Source: Jatrophihabitans sp035642535 (GTDB taxonomy: Bacteria > Actinomycetota > Actinomycetes > Mycobacteriales > Jatrophihabitantaceae). From it: a DNA stretch of 64,000 nt. Below the pieces are notes generated by a model. The model was not told the DNA's origin and searched no databases. It was given only the letters and a program-made list of their open reading frames with translations. Positions 1 through 8,998 of the stretch are shown here, piece by piece (position 1 is the stretch's first letter; each line of letters starts with the position of its first letter). The position numbers and the translations under genes were made by a program. Where the stretch lies: assembly GCA_035642535.1 (NCBI GenBank), contig DASQSE010000056.1, forward strand, positions 19,505-83,504. The letters are read 5' to 3'.

Positions 1-807
1 GCCCGCGACGAGCGGGTGCTCGTCACCACGCTGACGAAGAAGATGGCCGAAGACCTCACGGACTACCTGCTCGAGCAGGGCGTGCGGGTGCGCTATCTCC
101 ACTCCGAGGTCGACACGCTGCGCCGGATCGAACTGCTGCGCGAGCTGCGCTCCGGCGAGTTCGACGTGTTGGTCGGCATCAACCTGCTCCGGGAAGGGCT
201 GGATCTCCCCGAGGTGTCGCTGGTGTCGATCCTCGACGCCGACAAGGAGGGGTTCCTGCGCTCCGGCACGTCGCTCATCCAGACGATCGGGCGGGCGGCG
301 CGCAACGTGTCCGGCCAGGTGCACATGTATGCGGACACGGTCACGCCCTCGATGCGGAACGCGATCGACGAGACCAACCGGCGCCGCGAGAAGCAGGTCG
401 CCTACAACCGCGCGCATGGGCTCGATCCGCAGCCACTGCGCAAGCGCATCGCGGACATCACCGACCGCATCGCGCGCGAAGCCGCGGATACCGACGAGCT
501 GTTCGGCGGTGTGCCGGTAGGTGGCTCCGGGCGTTCGCAGTCGCGCGGCAAGTCCGCGGTGCCCGGCAAGGGGAGTCGCGGCGGTCGCTCCGGTGGCGTC
601 GTCGGGGTCGGCGCGCACGCCGGCGGGGGACTGGATCTCGCGGAGATGCCGCGCGCCGAGCTGGCCGACCTCATCCAGCAGCTCAACGACCAGATGCTGC
701 ATGCCGCGCGTGAGCTCCAGTTCGAGGTCGCGGCCCGGCTGCGCGACGAGATCGGCGAGCTGAAGAAGGAGTTGCGCGGCATGGACGCAGCCGGAGTCGG
801 CCGATGA
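1..807 (+). CDS. uvrB: UvrABC system protein B, C-terminal part (5' end outside window)
   Basis: DNA damage-recognition helicase subunit of nucleotide excision repair; it loads on damage with UvrA and recruits UvrC. The reading frame is open from base 1, so the N-terminal part lies upstream. Visible are helicase motifs of the second RecA-like domain (VLVTTLTKKMAEDL, the VLVGINLLREGLDLPEV block and QTIGRAARN with the motif VI arginines) and the C-terminal UVR (UvrC-binding) helical hairpin at the end (LNDQMLHAARELQFEVAARLRDEI). A Gly/Ser/Arg-rich linker of about 40 residues separates the two, as is common in actinobacteria. The stop overlaps the start of the next gene (ATGA), so the two are probably translationally coupled. 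Identification is secure. Confidence 0.96.
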   Translation, partial: ARDERVLVTTLTKKMAEDLTDYLLEQGVRVRYLHSEVDTLRRIELLRELRSGEFDVLVGINLLREGLDLPEVSLVSILDADKEGFLRSGTSLIQTIGRAARNVSGQVHMYADTVTPSMRNAIDETNRRREKQVAYNRAHGLDPQPLRKRIADITDRIAREAADTDELFGGVPVGGSGRSQSRGKSAVPGKGSRGGRSGGVVGVGAHAGGGLDLAEMPRAELADLIQQLNDQMLHAARELQFEVAARLRDEIGELKKELRGMDAAGVGR

Positions 808-1355
808 CGGCACAACTAGACGTCCTCACCGCGGGCTACGCCGGTGATCGGGTCGCGAGCACCGTGACGCTGCTCCGCGACGGCGACGCCACGATCGTCG
901 TCGACCCCGGCATGGTGGCCAGCCGCAGCGCGATCCTCGACCCGCTCGCGGCGCTCGGCGTGCAGGTCGGCGAGGTCACCGACGTGGTCTTCAGTCACCA
1001 CCATCCGGATCACACGCTCAACGCGGCCCTGTTCCCCAACGCGCGGTTCCACGACTTCTGGGCCATCTACCAGGACGACCGCTGGGACGACCGGGATGCC
1101 GACGGCTACCAGCTCAGCCCGGCGGTGCGCTTCATGGCCACGCCGGGGCACACCGCGGAGGACATCTCGACGCTCGCCGACACCGACCGCGGCCTGGTCG
1201 TGCTCACCCATTTGTGGTGGCACGCCGACGGTCCACCGGACGACCCGCGCGCCGAGGATCTCGAGCTCCTGCACGCCAACCGGGCCAAGGTGCTGGCCGA
1301 GCAGCCGGCGCTGATCATCCCGGGCCACGGCGCGCCGTTCGCGCCGCGCACCTAG
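804..1355 (+). CDS. MBL-fold metallo-hydrolase
   Basis: Small (183 aa) metallo-beta-lactamase-fold protein. The zinc-binding signature HHHPDH is at about residues 68-73, a second His is in ATPGHTAEDIS, and a terminal His is in the PGHG motif near the C-terminus. The ATG overlaps the uvrB stop by four bases (ATGA), so it is co-transcribed with uvrB. Substrate unknown; the short form lacks extra domains, so a general hydrolase or glyoxalase II-like role is possible. A DNA-repair role is suggested only by the neighbour and is inference. Confidence 0.85.
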   Translation: MTAQLDVLTAGYAGDRVASTVTLLRDGDATIVVDPGMVASRSAILDPLAALGVQVGEVTDVVFSHHHPDHTLNAALFPNARFHDFWAIYQDDRWDDRDADGYQLSPAVRFMATPGHTAEDISTLADTDRGLVVLTHLWWHADGPPDDPRAEDLELLHANRAKVLAEQPALIIPGHGAPFAPRT

Positions 1356-1358
1356 GAA

Positions 1359-1402
1359 GTGTCTCCCGGTCCCGCTCGTCGCGCGCGGGAGCCGGGAGAC
1401 AC
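1359..1402 (+). terminator. Strong hairpin, likely terminator of uvrB operon
   Basis: Begins four bases after the stop of the MBL gene. Left arm GTGTCTCCCGGTCCCGC, right arm GCGGGAGCCGGGAGACAC; the arms pair over 17 bp with a single bulged base and a loop of about 9 nt. No U-tract follows, which is usual for actinobacterial terminators. Confidence 0.75.
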
Positions 1403-1742
1403 GTCCTAGCCCTGCAACTACGGGGGCGCGGCCCGAAGGACCGAATTCTCTCCGAACTTCCGTCCTGACCCGAATGCTGTCGCTCGGCCGGGTCCTCGCC
1501 GGACCTTCGCCTCTCTCTCCGCACGGCCGCACCGGGCAGTCTTGGACTCGGGCGGCAGGACGTACCGTTGCAGTCTCGCCGACACGGTGACCCGGCTCAG
1601 TGCGTCCGACGACCGCCCACGATCGGCTTCGGCACGGGCGCTGACACAGGCTCGTGCCGCAGCCGTTTTCTGCGCCGCCGAGCGCTGCGTGTAGCCACCG
1701 ACCGGACTGCCGGTGTGGAATGAGGCGGTGGACGGAGCACGA
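1403..1742. other. Gene-free stretch before hutU
   Basis: About 340 bases with no convincing coding frame on either strand. It must hold the promoter of the hut operon, but I could not pick out a clear -35/-10 pair. Long minus-strand open frames crossing it also run antisense through hutU and lack any family signature. Confidence 0.4.
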
Positions 1743-3386
1743 GTGGTGACGGCGCCGCGCGGCACGAGCCTGAGTGCGCGGTCGTGGCAGACCGAGGCGC
1801 CGCTGCGCATGCTGATGAACAACCTTGATCCGGAGAACGCCGAGCGTCCGGACGATCTCGTCGTCTACGGCGGCACCGGGCGGGCCGCCCGCAGTTGGCC
1901 GGCGTTCGACGCACTCGTCCGGACCCTCACCACCCTCGAACAGGACGAGACGATGCTCGTCCAGTCGGGCAAGCCGGTGGGCGTCCTGCGCACGCACGAG
2001 TGGGCGCCCCGGGTGCTGATCGCCAATTCGAACCTCGTCCCGGACTGGGCGAGCTGGGCGGAGTTCCGCCGGCTGGAGCAGCTCGGCCTGACGATGTACG
2101 GGCAGATGACGGCCGGCTCGTGGATCTACATCGGTACCCAGGGCATCTTGCAGGGCACGTACGAGACGTTCGGTGCCGTGGCCGCGAAGCGGTTCGGCGG
2201 ATCGCTCGCCGGCACGATCACGCTCACCGCCGGCCTCGGCGGGATGGGTGGCGCACAGCCGCTCGCCGTCACGATGAACGGCGGCGTCGCGATCTGCGTC
2301 GATTGCGACCCGTCGCGCATCCAACGCCGGCTCGACCACGGCTTCCTCGACGTACAGGCCGAGTCAGCGGACGAGGCGCTGCGGCTCGCGACCGAGGCGC
2401 GCGATGCCCGCCGGCCGCTCTCGATCGGGCTGCTCGGCAACGCGGCGTCGCTGGTCCCGCAGTTCGTCGCGAAGGACGCGCCGATCGACATCGTCACCGA
2501 CCAGACCTCCGCCCACGATCCACTGATGTACCTGCCGATCGGGGTCACGTTCGAGGAGTGGCACGATTACGCGGCGCGCAAGCCCGAGGAGTTCACCGGC
2601 CGCGCGCTGGCCTCGATGGCGCGGCACGTCGAGGCGATGGTGAAGTTCCAGGCCAAGGGCGCCGAGGTGTTCGACTACGGCAACTCGATCCGCGCCGGTG
2701 CCAAGGAAGCGGGCTTCACCCGAGCCTTCGACTTCCCGGGCTTTGTCCCGGCGTACATCCGGCCGCTGTTCTGCGAGGGCAAGGGCCCGTTCCGCTGGGC
2801 GGCGCTGTCCGGCGACGCGAAGGACATCGCGCGCACCGACCAAGCCGTCATCGAGCTGTTCCCGGAGAACGAGCACCTCATGCGCTGGATCCGGATGGCG
2901 CAGGAGAAGGTGCACTTCCAAGGGTTGCCCGCCCGCATCTGCTGGCTCGGGTACGGCGAGCGCGACAAAGCAGGCGTCGCGTTCAACGACCTCGTCGCAT
3001 GTGGCGAGATCACCGCGCCGATCGTGATCGGCCGCGATCATCTCGACTGCGGATCGGTGGCCTCGCCCTATCGCGAGACCGAAGCCATGGCCGACGGCTC
3101 GGACGCCATCGCGGACTGGCCGTTGCTCAACGCGATGGTCAACGTCGCGAGCGGCGCGTCGTGGGTCTCGATCCATCACGGGGGTGGCGTCGGCATCGGG
3201 CGCTCGATCCACGCCGGGCAGGTGTGCGTCGCGGACGGCACGCCGCTCGCCGCGCAGAAGATCGAGCGGGTGCTGACCAACGATCCGGGGACGGGCGTGA
3301 TGCGGCACGTCGACGCCGGCTACGAGCAGGCCGAGCAGGTCGCCGCAGAGCGTGGCGTCCGCATTCCGATGGCTGCAGACCGTTGA
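1743..3386 (+). CDS. hutU: Urocanate hydratase (urocanase)
   Basis: Second step of histidine degradation: urocanate to 4-imidazolone-5-propionate, NAD+-dependent, cytosolic. Family hallmarks are LRMLMNNLDPENAERPDDL near the N-terminus, the NAD-binding Gly-rich stretch AGLGGMGGAQPLA, and the block ARICWLGYGER carrying the catalytic cysteine (about residue 400, matching Cys410 of the Pseudomonas enzyme). The C-terminal VSIHHGGGVGIG is also present. An in-frame ATG exists at 1713, but GTG at 1743 (or 1746) is preferred because GGACGGAG precedes it at normal spacing. About 547 aa, normal for the family. First gene of a four-gene operon; hutH is not in the window. Confidence 0.95.
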   Translation: MVTAPRGTSLSARSWQTEAPLRMLMNNLDPENAERPDDLVVYGGTGRAARSWPAFDALVRTLTTLEQDETMLVQSGKPVGVLRTHEWAPRVLIANSNLVPDWASWAEFRRLEQLGLTMYGQMTAGSWIYIGTQGILQGTYETFGAVAAKRFGGSLAGTITLTAGLGGMGGAQPLAVTMNGGVAICVDCDPSRIQRRLDHGFLDVQAESADEALRLATEARDARRPLSIGLLGNAASLVPQFVAKDAPIDIVTDQTSAHDPLMYLPIGVTFEEWHDYAARKPEEFTGRALASMARHVEAMVKFQAKGAEVFDYGNSIRAGAKEAGFTRAFDFPGFVPAYIRPLFCEGKGPFRWAALSGDAKDIARTDQAVIELFPENEHLMRWIRMAQEKVHFQGLPARICWLGYGERDKAGVAFNDLVACGEITAPIVIGRDHLDCGSVASPYRETEAMADGSDAIADWPLLNAMVNVASGASWVSIHHGGGVGIGRSIHAGQVCVADGTPLAAQKIERVLTNDPGTGVMRHVDAGYEQAEQVAAERGVRIPMAADR

Positions 3387-4615
3387 CGGGTCCGTCGCCA
3401 CGTCAATGGGCCGCCGCACCGGTCGCCTCAGCGGCCACTTCGTTCGACCGGATGTGGAGCGCGCTCGAGCCGATCGGCCGCGACCGGCGCACCGGCGGGT
3501 ACCGCCGCTTCGCCTGGACGCGCGAGGACGCGACGCTGCGCGAGTGGTTCGCCGGTGAGGCGGCCGCCCGCCGATTGACGCTGTCGGTCGATCGGGCGGG
3601 CAACCAGTGGGCGTGGCACGGCGATCCGGACGAGCTGCCGGGCGTGGTCGTCGGCTCGCATCTCGACTCCGTGCCCGACGGCGGCGCGTTCGACGGACCC
3701 CTGGGCGTGGTGTCCGCCTTCGCCGCGCTCGACGACCTGCGGGAGCGGGGGTTCACGCCGAACCGTCCCGTCGGCGTCGTGAACTTCTGCGACGAGGAGG
3801 GCGCTCGGTTCGGGGTGGCCTGCGCGGGATCCCGGTTGCTCACCGGTGCGCTCAGCGGCGATCGGGCGCGCGGCCTCACCGACACCGACGGCGTGACCAT
3901 GGCCGAAGCGTTCCGGCAGGCCGGCCACGATCCCGCCTGGCTCGGCGCCGACAACGCCACGCTGCGTCGCGTGGCCGCGTTCGTCGAGTTGCACGTCGAG
4001 CAGGGTTATCACCTGGCGCGCGTCAGACGGTCGATCGGAGTGGCAAGTGCGATCCGCCCGCACGGCCGGTGGCGAATCGAGCTGCCCGGCGAGGCGAACC
4101 ACGCCGGGACGACGGCGATCGCCGATCGGCAGGATGCGATGCTCGCCGCCGCGCAGATCGTGCTGGCGGCGCGCGCGGCTGCGGAGCGGCACGACGCCCT
4201 CACCACCTGCGGCAAGCTGCACGTCGCGCCGAACGGCATCAACGCCATCCCGTCGCACGTGGCGGTGTGGCTGGACGTCCGGGCACCGACGGCGACGCAG
4301 GTCCGCGCGGCGGTGACGGACGTCGGCGCGGTCGCCCTCGCGCTCGGCGGCACGCTCGAGGAGGAGTCGTGGAGCGACACGACGACCTTTCCCGAGGCGC
4401 CCGGCATCGCCGAGTTGCTGGAGGACGCTCCCGTCCTCGACACCGGCGCCGGGCACGACGCGGGCATCCTCGCCGGCGCCGGGGTGCCGGCGGCGATGCT
4501 GTTCGTCCGCAACCCCACCGGCGTATCACACGCGCCGGCCGAATTCGCCGAGCACGCCGACTGCATCGCCGGTGTCGATTCGCTCGCCAGGGTGATCGAA
4601 GAGCTCGCCAGGTGA
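3383..4615 (+). CDS. M20-family amidohydrolase in hut operon (allantoate amidohydrolase-like)
   Basis: Metallopeptidase-fold amidohydrolase of the allantoate amidohydrolase/N-carbamoyl-L-amino acid hydrolase group. Metal-binding signatures: GSHLDSVPDGGAFDG (His and Asp), CDEEGARFG (Glu), VELHVEQG (His/Glu) and a late His in TGVSHAPAEF. The likely start is TTG at 3383, overlapping the hutU stop (TTGA). ATG at 3452, just before the conserved SFDRMW region, is the alternative. It sits between hutU and hutF, where a fifth-step enzyme is expected: HutF releases N-formylglutamate and no hutG is present. The inferred role is N-formyl-L-glutamate deformylase; an allantoate role has no support from neighbours. 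Confidence 0.82.
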   Translation: MTGPSPRQWAAAPVASAATSFDRMWSALEPIGRDRRTGGYRRFAWTREDATLREWFAGEAAARRLTLSVDRAGNQWAWHGDPDELPGVVVGSHLDSVPDGGAFDGPLGVVSAFAALDDLRERGFTPNRPVGVVNFCDEEGARFGVACAGSRLLTGALSGDRARGLTDTDGVTMAEAFRQAGHDPAWLGADNATLRRVAAFVELHVEQGYHLARVRRSIGVASAIRPHGRWRIELPGEANHAGTTAIADRQDAMLAAAQIVLAARAAAERHDALTTCGKLHVAPNGINAIPSHVAVWLDVRAPTATQVRAAVTDVGAVALALGGTLEEESWSDTTTFPEAPGIAELLEDAPVLDTGAGHDAGILAGAGVPAAMLFVRNPTGVSHAPAEFAEHADCIAGVDSLARVIEELAR

Positions 4616-5928
4616 ACGAGTCATGGTTCGCCGACCATGCGCTGCTACCGGGCGGGCCGGCGCGCAATGTGCGATTCGACGTGGCGAACGGGCGGTTCGT
4701 GTCCGTGGCACCCGATGCGACGGCGGAGGGCGCGATGCGGCTGCCAGGCGTGGTGCTGCCCGGCTTTGCGAACTGCCACAGCCACGCCTTTCACCGCGCT
4801 CTGCGCGGCCGCACGCACGCCGACGGCGGCACGTTCTGGACGTGGCGTCGGCGGATGTACGAGCTCGCCGCGCGGCTCGACCCGGACCGCTACCTCGCGC
4901 TGGCCCGCGCGATCTACGCCGAGCTGGCGCTGAGCGGCGTGACGGCCGTCGGGGAGTTCCACTATCTGCACCACGCACCGGACGGCCGGGCGTACGCAGA
5001 CCCGAACGTCATGGCCGAGGCGCTGCGCCAGGCCGCGGCCGATGCGGGGATCCGGCTGACCGTGCTCGACACGTGCTACCTGACCGGCGGCCTCGACGCG
5101 GACGGCCACCGTCCGCTCGACGTCGTACAGCGACGGTTCTCCGACGGCGACGCGGCCGGCTGGGCAGACCGGGTCGCGGCGCTGCGCGAAGACGCCAACA
5201 CCCGGGTCGGCACCGCGATCCACTCCGTTCGCGCCGTCCCGCGCGCGGCGTTCGACACCGTTCGGCACGTCGCGCCGGCCCGGCCGCTGCACGTGCATGT
5301 ATCCGAGCAGGTGGCGGAGAACGAGGCGTGCCGCGCGCACTACGGTGTGACGCCGACTGCGCTGCTGGACAACTCCGGCATTCTCACGCCGGCCACGACT
5401 GCAGTACATGCCACGCACCTGACGGGCGACGACGTGCAGCGGCTCACCACCTCTCACGCAACCGTGTGCGTGTGCCCGACGACGGAGCAGGACCTTGCCG
5501 ACGGCATCGGCCCGGCCGGTCAGCTGGCGGAGGCAGGCGTCCCGCTCTCGGTGGGCTCCGACCAGCACGCGGTCGTCGACCTGTTCGCGGAAACGCGCGC
5601 CGTCGAAATGCACGAGCGGCTCGCCTCGCACCGGCGCGGTCGGTTCGGGCCGGCCGAACTGCTCGACATGCTCACCCGGCACGACCGCATCGGCTGGCCG
5701 GACGCGGGGCAACTCGCCACCGGCCGGCGTGCGGATCTCGTCGCCGTCCGGCTCGACTCGGTACGTACCGCGGGCTGCGAACCGGGCCAGGTGTTGTTCG
5801 CCGCGAGCGCCGTCGACGTCGACACGGTGATCGTCGACGGGCACGCCGTCGTGCGGGACGGCAAGCACGAACTCGGCGACATCGGCGCCCTGCTGGCGAC
5901 GGCGATCGAAGACGCATGGCGACCCTGA
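4612..5928 (+). CDS. hutF: Formimidoylglutamate deiminase
   Basis: Amidohydrolase-superfamily enzyme converting N-formimidoyl-L-glutamate to N-formyl-L-glutamate and ammonia. Conserved features: NCHSHAFHRALRGR (metal-binding HxH at about residues 56 and 58), the FWTWRRRMY substrate loop, LHVHVSEQ, HATHLTG, and SVGSDQHAVVDLF with the catalytic Asp. 438 aa is typical. The GTG start overlaps the preceding stop (GTGA). Its presence shows that this organism uses the deiminase branch, not direct HutG formiminoglutamase cleavage. Confidence 0.94.
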   Translation: MNESWFADHALLPGGPARNVRFDVANGRFVSVAPDATAEGAMRLPGVVLPGFANCHSHAFHRALRGRTHADGGTFWTWRRRMYELAARLDPDRYLALARAIYAELALSGVTAVGEFHYLHHAPDGRAYADPNVMAEALRQAAADAGIRLTVLDTCYLTGGLDADGHRPLDVVQRRFSDGDAAGWADRVAALREDANTRVGTAIHSVRAVPRAAFDTVRHVAPARPLHVHVSEQVAENEACRAHYGVTPTALLDNSGILTPATTAVHATHLTGDDVQRLTTSHATVCVCPTTEQDLADGIGPAGQLAEAGVPLSVGSDQHAVVDLFAETRAVEMHERLASHRRGRFGPAELLDMLTRHDRIGWPDAGQLATGRRADLVAVRLDSVRTAGCEPGQVLFAASAVDVDTVIVDGHAVVRDGKHELGDIGALLATAIEDAWRP

Positions 5929-7076
5929 TCACCGGGATCGGGGAGCTCGTCACCAACGACCCGGAACTCGGCATCGTCGAGAACGCAGCAGTGGTCGCGG
6001 ATGCCGGCGCCGTCGCATGGGTCGGCACGGCGGGACAAGCCCCGGCGGCCGACGAGCGCGTCGACGTGGCCGGCCGCGCCGTGCTCCCGGGCTTCGTCGA
6101 TTCGCACACCCATCTGGTGTTCGCCGGCGACCGGGCCGCCGAGTTCGCGGCGCGGATGGCGGGTGCGCCCTACGACGGCGGCGGCATCGCATCGACCGTG
6201 GCTGCCACCCGAGCGGCGTCGGAGGACGAACTCCGCGCGCTCCTGCGCGCCCGGATCGCCGAACTGCGCACTCAGGGCACGACCACGGTCGAGATCAAGA
6301 GTGGTTACGGGCTGCGCCTCGACGACGAGGTGCACGCGCTGCGCCTGGCCGGCGAGGTGACGTCCGAGACGACCTACCTCGGCGCGCACGTCGTCCCGAC
6401 CGGCGCGGTGCGCGACGAGTACCTCCGCCTCGTCGCCGGCCCGATGCTCGACGCCTGCGCGCCGCACGCGCGCTGGATCGACGTCTTCTGCGAGCCGGCC
6501 AGCCCGCATGCGTTCGACGCGGACGAGTCGCGTGCAGTGCTCGAAGCCGGACGGCTGCGCGGCCTCGGGCTGCGGGTACACGGCAACCAACTCTCGGCCG
6601 GCCCGGGTGTCCGGCTCGCGGTTGAGCTGGGTGCGGCGAGTGTCGATCACTGCACCTATCTGACCGAGCCGGACGTCGACGCGCTCGCGAGTGGCGACAC
6701 GGTGGCGACGCTGCTTCCCGGCGTCGAGTTCTCCACGCGCGGGCCGTACCCGGACGCGCGTCGGTTGCTCGACGCCGGCGTCACTGTCGCCCTCGCCACC
6801 GACTGCAACCCGGGGACGAGCTACACCTCGTCGATGCCGTTCGTCATCGCGCTCGCCGTCCGCGAACTGGGCATGACCGCGGACGAGGCGCTGTGGGCGG
6901 CCACCGTCGGCGGCGCCCGCGCGCTGCATCGTGCGGACGTCGGGCACCTCGCGCCGGGTGCGCGCGCCGAGCTGACCGTGCTCGACGCGCCCAGTCGGCT
7001 TCACCTGGCATACCGGCCCGGTGTCCCGATCGCGCGAGCGCTGGAACTCAATCCGTCGAGGCGAACGCAAGGGTGA
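5916..7076 (+). CDS. hutI: Imidazolonepropionase
   Basis: Third step of histidine degradation: hydrolysis of 4-imidazolone-5-propionate to N-formimidoyl-L-glutamate, zinc- or iron-dependent amidohydrolase. Motifs: GFVDSHTHLVFAGDR (HxH and substrate-binding Arg), EIKSGYGLRLDDE, VHGNQLS, VDHCTYL and ATDCNPGTSYTSSMP. 386 aa. It overlaps the end of hutF by 13 bases and is the last gene of the operon. Its 3' end overlaps the convergent AlkZ-like gene by 29 bases. Confidence 0.95.
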   Translation: MATLITGIGELVTNDPELGIVENAAVVADAGAVAWVGTAGQAPAADERVDVAGRAVLPGFVDSHTHLVFAGDRAAEFAARMAGAPYDGGGIASTVAATRAASEDELRALLRARIAELRTQGTTTVEIKSGYGLRLDDEVHALRLAGEVTSETTYLGAHVVPTGAVRDEYLRLVAGPMLDACAPHARWIDVFCEPASPHAFDADESRAVLEAGRLRGLGLRVHGNQLSAGPGVRLAVELGAASVDHCTYLTEPDVDALASGDTVATLLPGVEFSTRGPYPDARRLLDAGVTVALATDCNPGTSYTSSMPFVIALAVRELGMTADEALWAATVGGARALHRADVGHLAPGARAELTVLDAPSRLHLAYRPGVPIARALELNPSRRTQG

Positions 7077-8127
7077 CCTCGCGGCCGAGGAAGCGGCCGA
7101 TGTCGCCGACTTCGGCGTCGACAGCGCGTCTCGTCCTGGCGTCGAGCTCGCCGAACGGCGTGACCGTGATCCGGCCCTTCGCGCGGTCGAGTGCCCACAT
7201 GGCGACGACCTGCCCGTCGACGAGGACGGTCGGGCGGATGATCCCGCCGTGGTAGATGTGCGGGTGCAGCGCCGGGTCGAGGAGCGCGGCCCGGTCGCGA
7301 TAGCCGACGAGGTAGTTGTCGAACGCGGGCAGCAGCCGTACCCCGCGCAGCGGCTCGGCCTCGCCGAGCCGGAAGCCGGGCCGGCCGTCGACGTCGGCGT
7401 CCTGCAACTCGTCGCGGATCAAGTCGACCGCCGGCCCGGACGGCAGCCCCGACCACGCCGCGAAGTCGGCCGCGGTGGCCGGCGAGTACGCCGCGAAGTA
7501 GCGGCGCGCGAGCTCGGCGAGCGCATCGTCGCCCTTTGGCCCGGACGGCGCGTCCGGCAGCCAGTCGTCAATGAGCAGGAAGGTGCTGTGCCGGCCGCGA
7601 TCGGGGCCGCGGCACACCAGCCCCGCCGTACTCGCGTAGACGAGCGCGTGGGTGTGCACCTGCGGATCCGGGCTGTCGAGGGTCAGGCCCTGCTCGGCCA
7701 GGCCGGCGCGGATCTCGTGCCTGTTGAGCGGCCCGTCGGCGAGCAGCTCGGGCAGCAGCTCGATGCAACGGTCGAGCACGTCGTCGGTGAGGCCGAGTTG
7801 CCGCCACCGGGTGCGGAACTTGCGGGCGACCACCGGGCCGATCACGCCCACCAGCCAGCGCAGATCGCGCGCGTCGACGAGATGGATCGTGCCGCGCATC
7901 AGCCACGTGCGCACGATCGTCCGGTCGACCTCGATCGCATGCCGGACGTCGGCATCGGTGATGCCTGCGGCGCGAGCCCGAATCCCGAGCCGGGACGCCA
8001 GGTTGTCCTGCGCCTGGAGCGCCGTCGTCAGCGCGGTCGCGCCCACGGGCGAGGCGCCGGGCCGGTCGGCGAAGCCGTGCCGTGCGATGCGCTCGCGCAG
8101 CAGATTGCGCCGTCCTGAGCCCGTCAC
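7048..8127 (-). CDS. AlkZ-like winged-helix DNA-binding protein (HTH_42), putative DNA glycosylase
   Basis: 359 aa protein of the HTH_42 superfamily, which includes the interstrand-crosslink glycosylase AlkZ of Streptomyces sahachiroi and E. coli YcaQ. It shows the family layout of tandem winged-helix segments: LLRERIARHGF, then ALTTALQAQDNLASRLG, then TWLMRGTIHLVDARDLRWL. A C-terminal beta-rich part holds LLPAFDNYLVGYRDR. Counting from GTG at 8127, the QAQ motif falls at residues 38-40, essentially where AlkZ has its catalytic QxQ. An upstream ATG at 8181 would overlap the divergent neighbour, so GTG was chosen. Family is clear; glycosylase activity and substrate are inference. Confidence 0.8.
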   Translation of the reverse strand: MTGSGRRNLLRERIARHGFADRPGASPVGATALTTALQAQDNLASRLGIRARAAGITDADVRHAIEVDRTIVRTWLMRGTIHLVDARDLRWLVGVIGPVVARKFRTRWRQLGLTDDVLDRCIELLPELLADGPLNRHEIRAGLAEQGLTLDSPDPQVHTHALVYASTAGLVCRGPDRGRHSTFLLIDDWLPDAPSGPKGDDALAELARRYFAAYSPATAADFAAWSGLPSGPAVDLIRDELQDADVDGRPGFRLGEAEPLRGVRLLPAFDNYLVGYRDRAALLDPALHPHIYHGGIIRPTVLVDGQVVAMWALDRAKGRITVTPFGELDARTRRAVDAEVGDIGRFLGREVTLAFASTD

Positions 8128-8173
8128 GAGAGCAAAGTCTGCCTCGCGACTCCGACATGCTTGGATCGGGTTG

Positions 8174-8866
8174 ATGAGCACACGAGCCGTGCGGGTGACC
8201 GCAATCGTCGTCGCGGTGGTCCTCGTGCTGCTCCTCGTGATCGACCGCGGCGGCGACTACGTCGCGGAACGGCTCGCCGGCGACACGATCGAGTCCGCGC
8301 AGGACCTCAACTCGCGGCCGGACGTCAACATCGCCGGCTTCCCTTTCCTCAACCAGCTCGTCACCGGCAAGTACGACAAGATCACCGTTACCGCGCACGA
8401 CGTGTCGGTCGGCACTGCAGCGGTTCCGCTGGACGTGTCGCAGGTCCAGGTCGTGCTGCACACGCTCACCGTTTCGCGCAACTTCCACAAGTTCCACGCG
8501 GACAGCGCGGACGCGACGGCGACCGTCACCTACGCCGAACTCAGCGATGCGCTGGGCATCCAGGTCGGCTACGCCGGCGGCGGACGCGTCCGCGCCAGCA
8601 AGACGTTCACCCTCGCCGGCGCCTCGGCCAAGGCAGCCGTCACGACCCGGCCGACGCTGTCCGACGGCGCGCTTTCCTTCACGAGCACGACGGTGGAGAA
8701 CGCGGGCGCACTGAGCGCTGCCGTGTCCGCCGCGCTCAATCACGTCTTCGACGTCAACATCCCGCTGCAGCAGGTACGCTTCGACGTCCGCGTCCGTCGC
8801 CTCGCCGTGGACGACAGCGGATTGACCCTCGAACTCACCGGACATGATCTTGCGTATTCCAGGTAG
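8174..8866 (+). CDS. DUF2993 (LmeA-like) phospholipid-binding protein
   Basis: 230 aa. An N-terminal membrane anchor or signal segment (VTAIVVAVVLVLLLVID) is followed by a DUF2993 domain: NIAGFPFLNQLVTGKYDKI is the family signature, ending with QQVRFDVRVRRLAVDDSGL. Mycobacterial LmeA is a periplasmic phosphatidylinositide-binding protein needed for lipomannan elongation; this protein likely acts at the outer face of the membrane in cell-envelope lipid handling. Divergent from the AlkZ-like gene with about 46 bases between starts. Confidence 0.85.
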   Translation: MSTRAVRVTAIVVAVVLVLLLVIDRGGDYVAERLAGDTIESAQDLNSRPDVNIAGFPFLNQLVTGKYDKITVTAHDVSVGTAAVPLDVSQVQVVLHTLTVSRNFHKFHADSADATATVTYAELSDALGIQVGYAGGGRVRASKTFTLAGASAKAAVTTRPTLSDGALSFTSTTVENAGALSAAVSAALNHVFDVNIPLQQVRFDVRVRRLAVDDSGLTLELTGHDLAYSR

Positions 8867-8935
8867 CGGGTGGCCGATTTCGGCGAGTTGTCCGCGTTCG
8901 CCGGGTGCAGTTTTGCAACACTCCGGACCCGCCTA

Positions 8936-8964
8936 TTGCGTGTCCGGCGGGATGTGAGATTAAT
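8936..8964 (+). promoter_or_regulatory. Candidate promoter of the EAL-GAF gene
   Basis: TTGCGT (8936-8941) and ATTAAT (8959-8964) are separated by 17 bases in an AT-rich patch. A transcript from here would begin about 28 bases before the ATG at 8999 and include GGAAAG as ribosome binding site. This argues against the longer open frame that starts with GTG at 8870. Confidence 0.4.
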
Positions 8965-8998
8965 GTTTGTGCGACCCCTATTTTCTGGAAAGTATGAA

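Noticed and set aside
816..2339. 507-codon minus-strand open frame
   Set aside because: It runs antisense through the MBL gene and hutU, is Arg/Pro/His-rich and shows no family motif; a GC-bias shadow.
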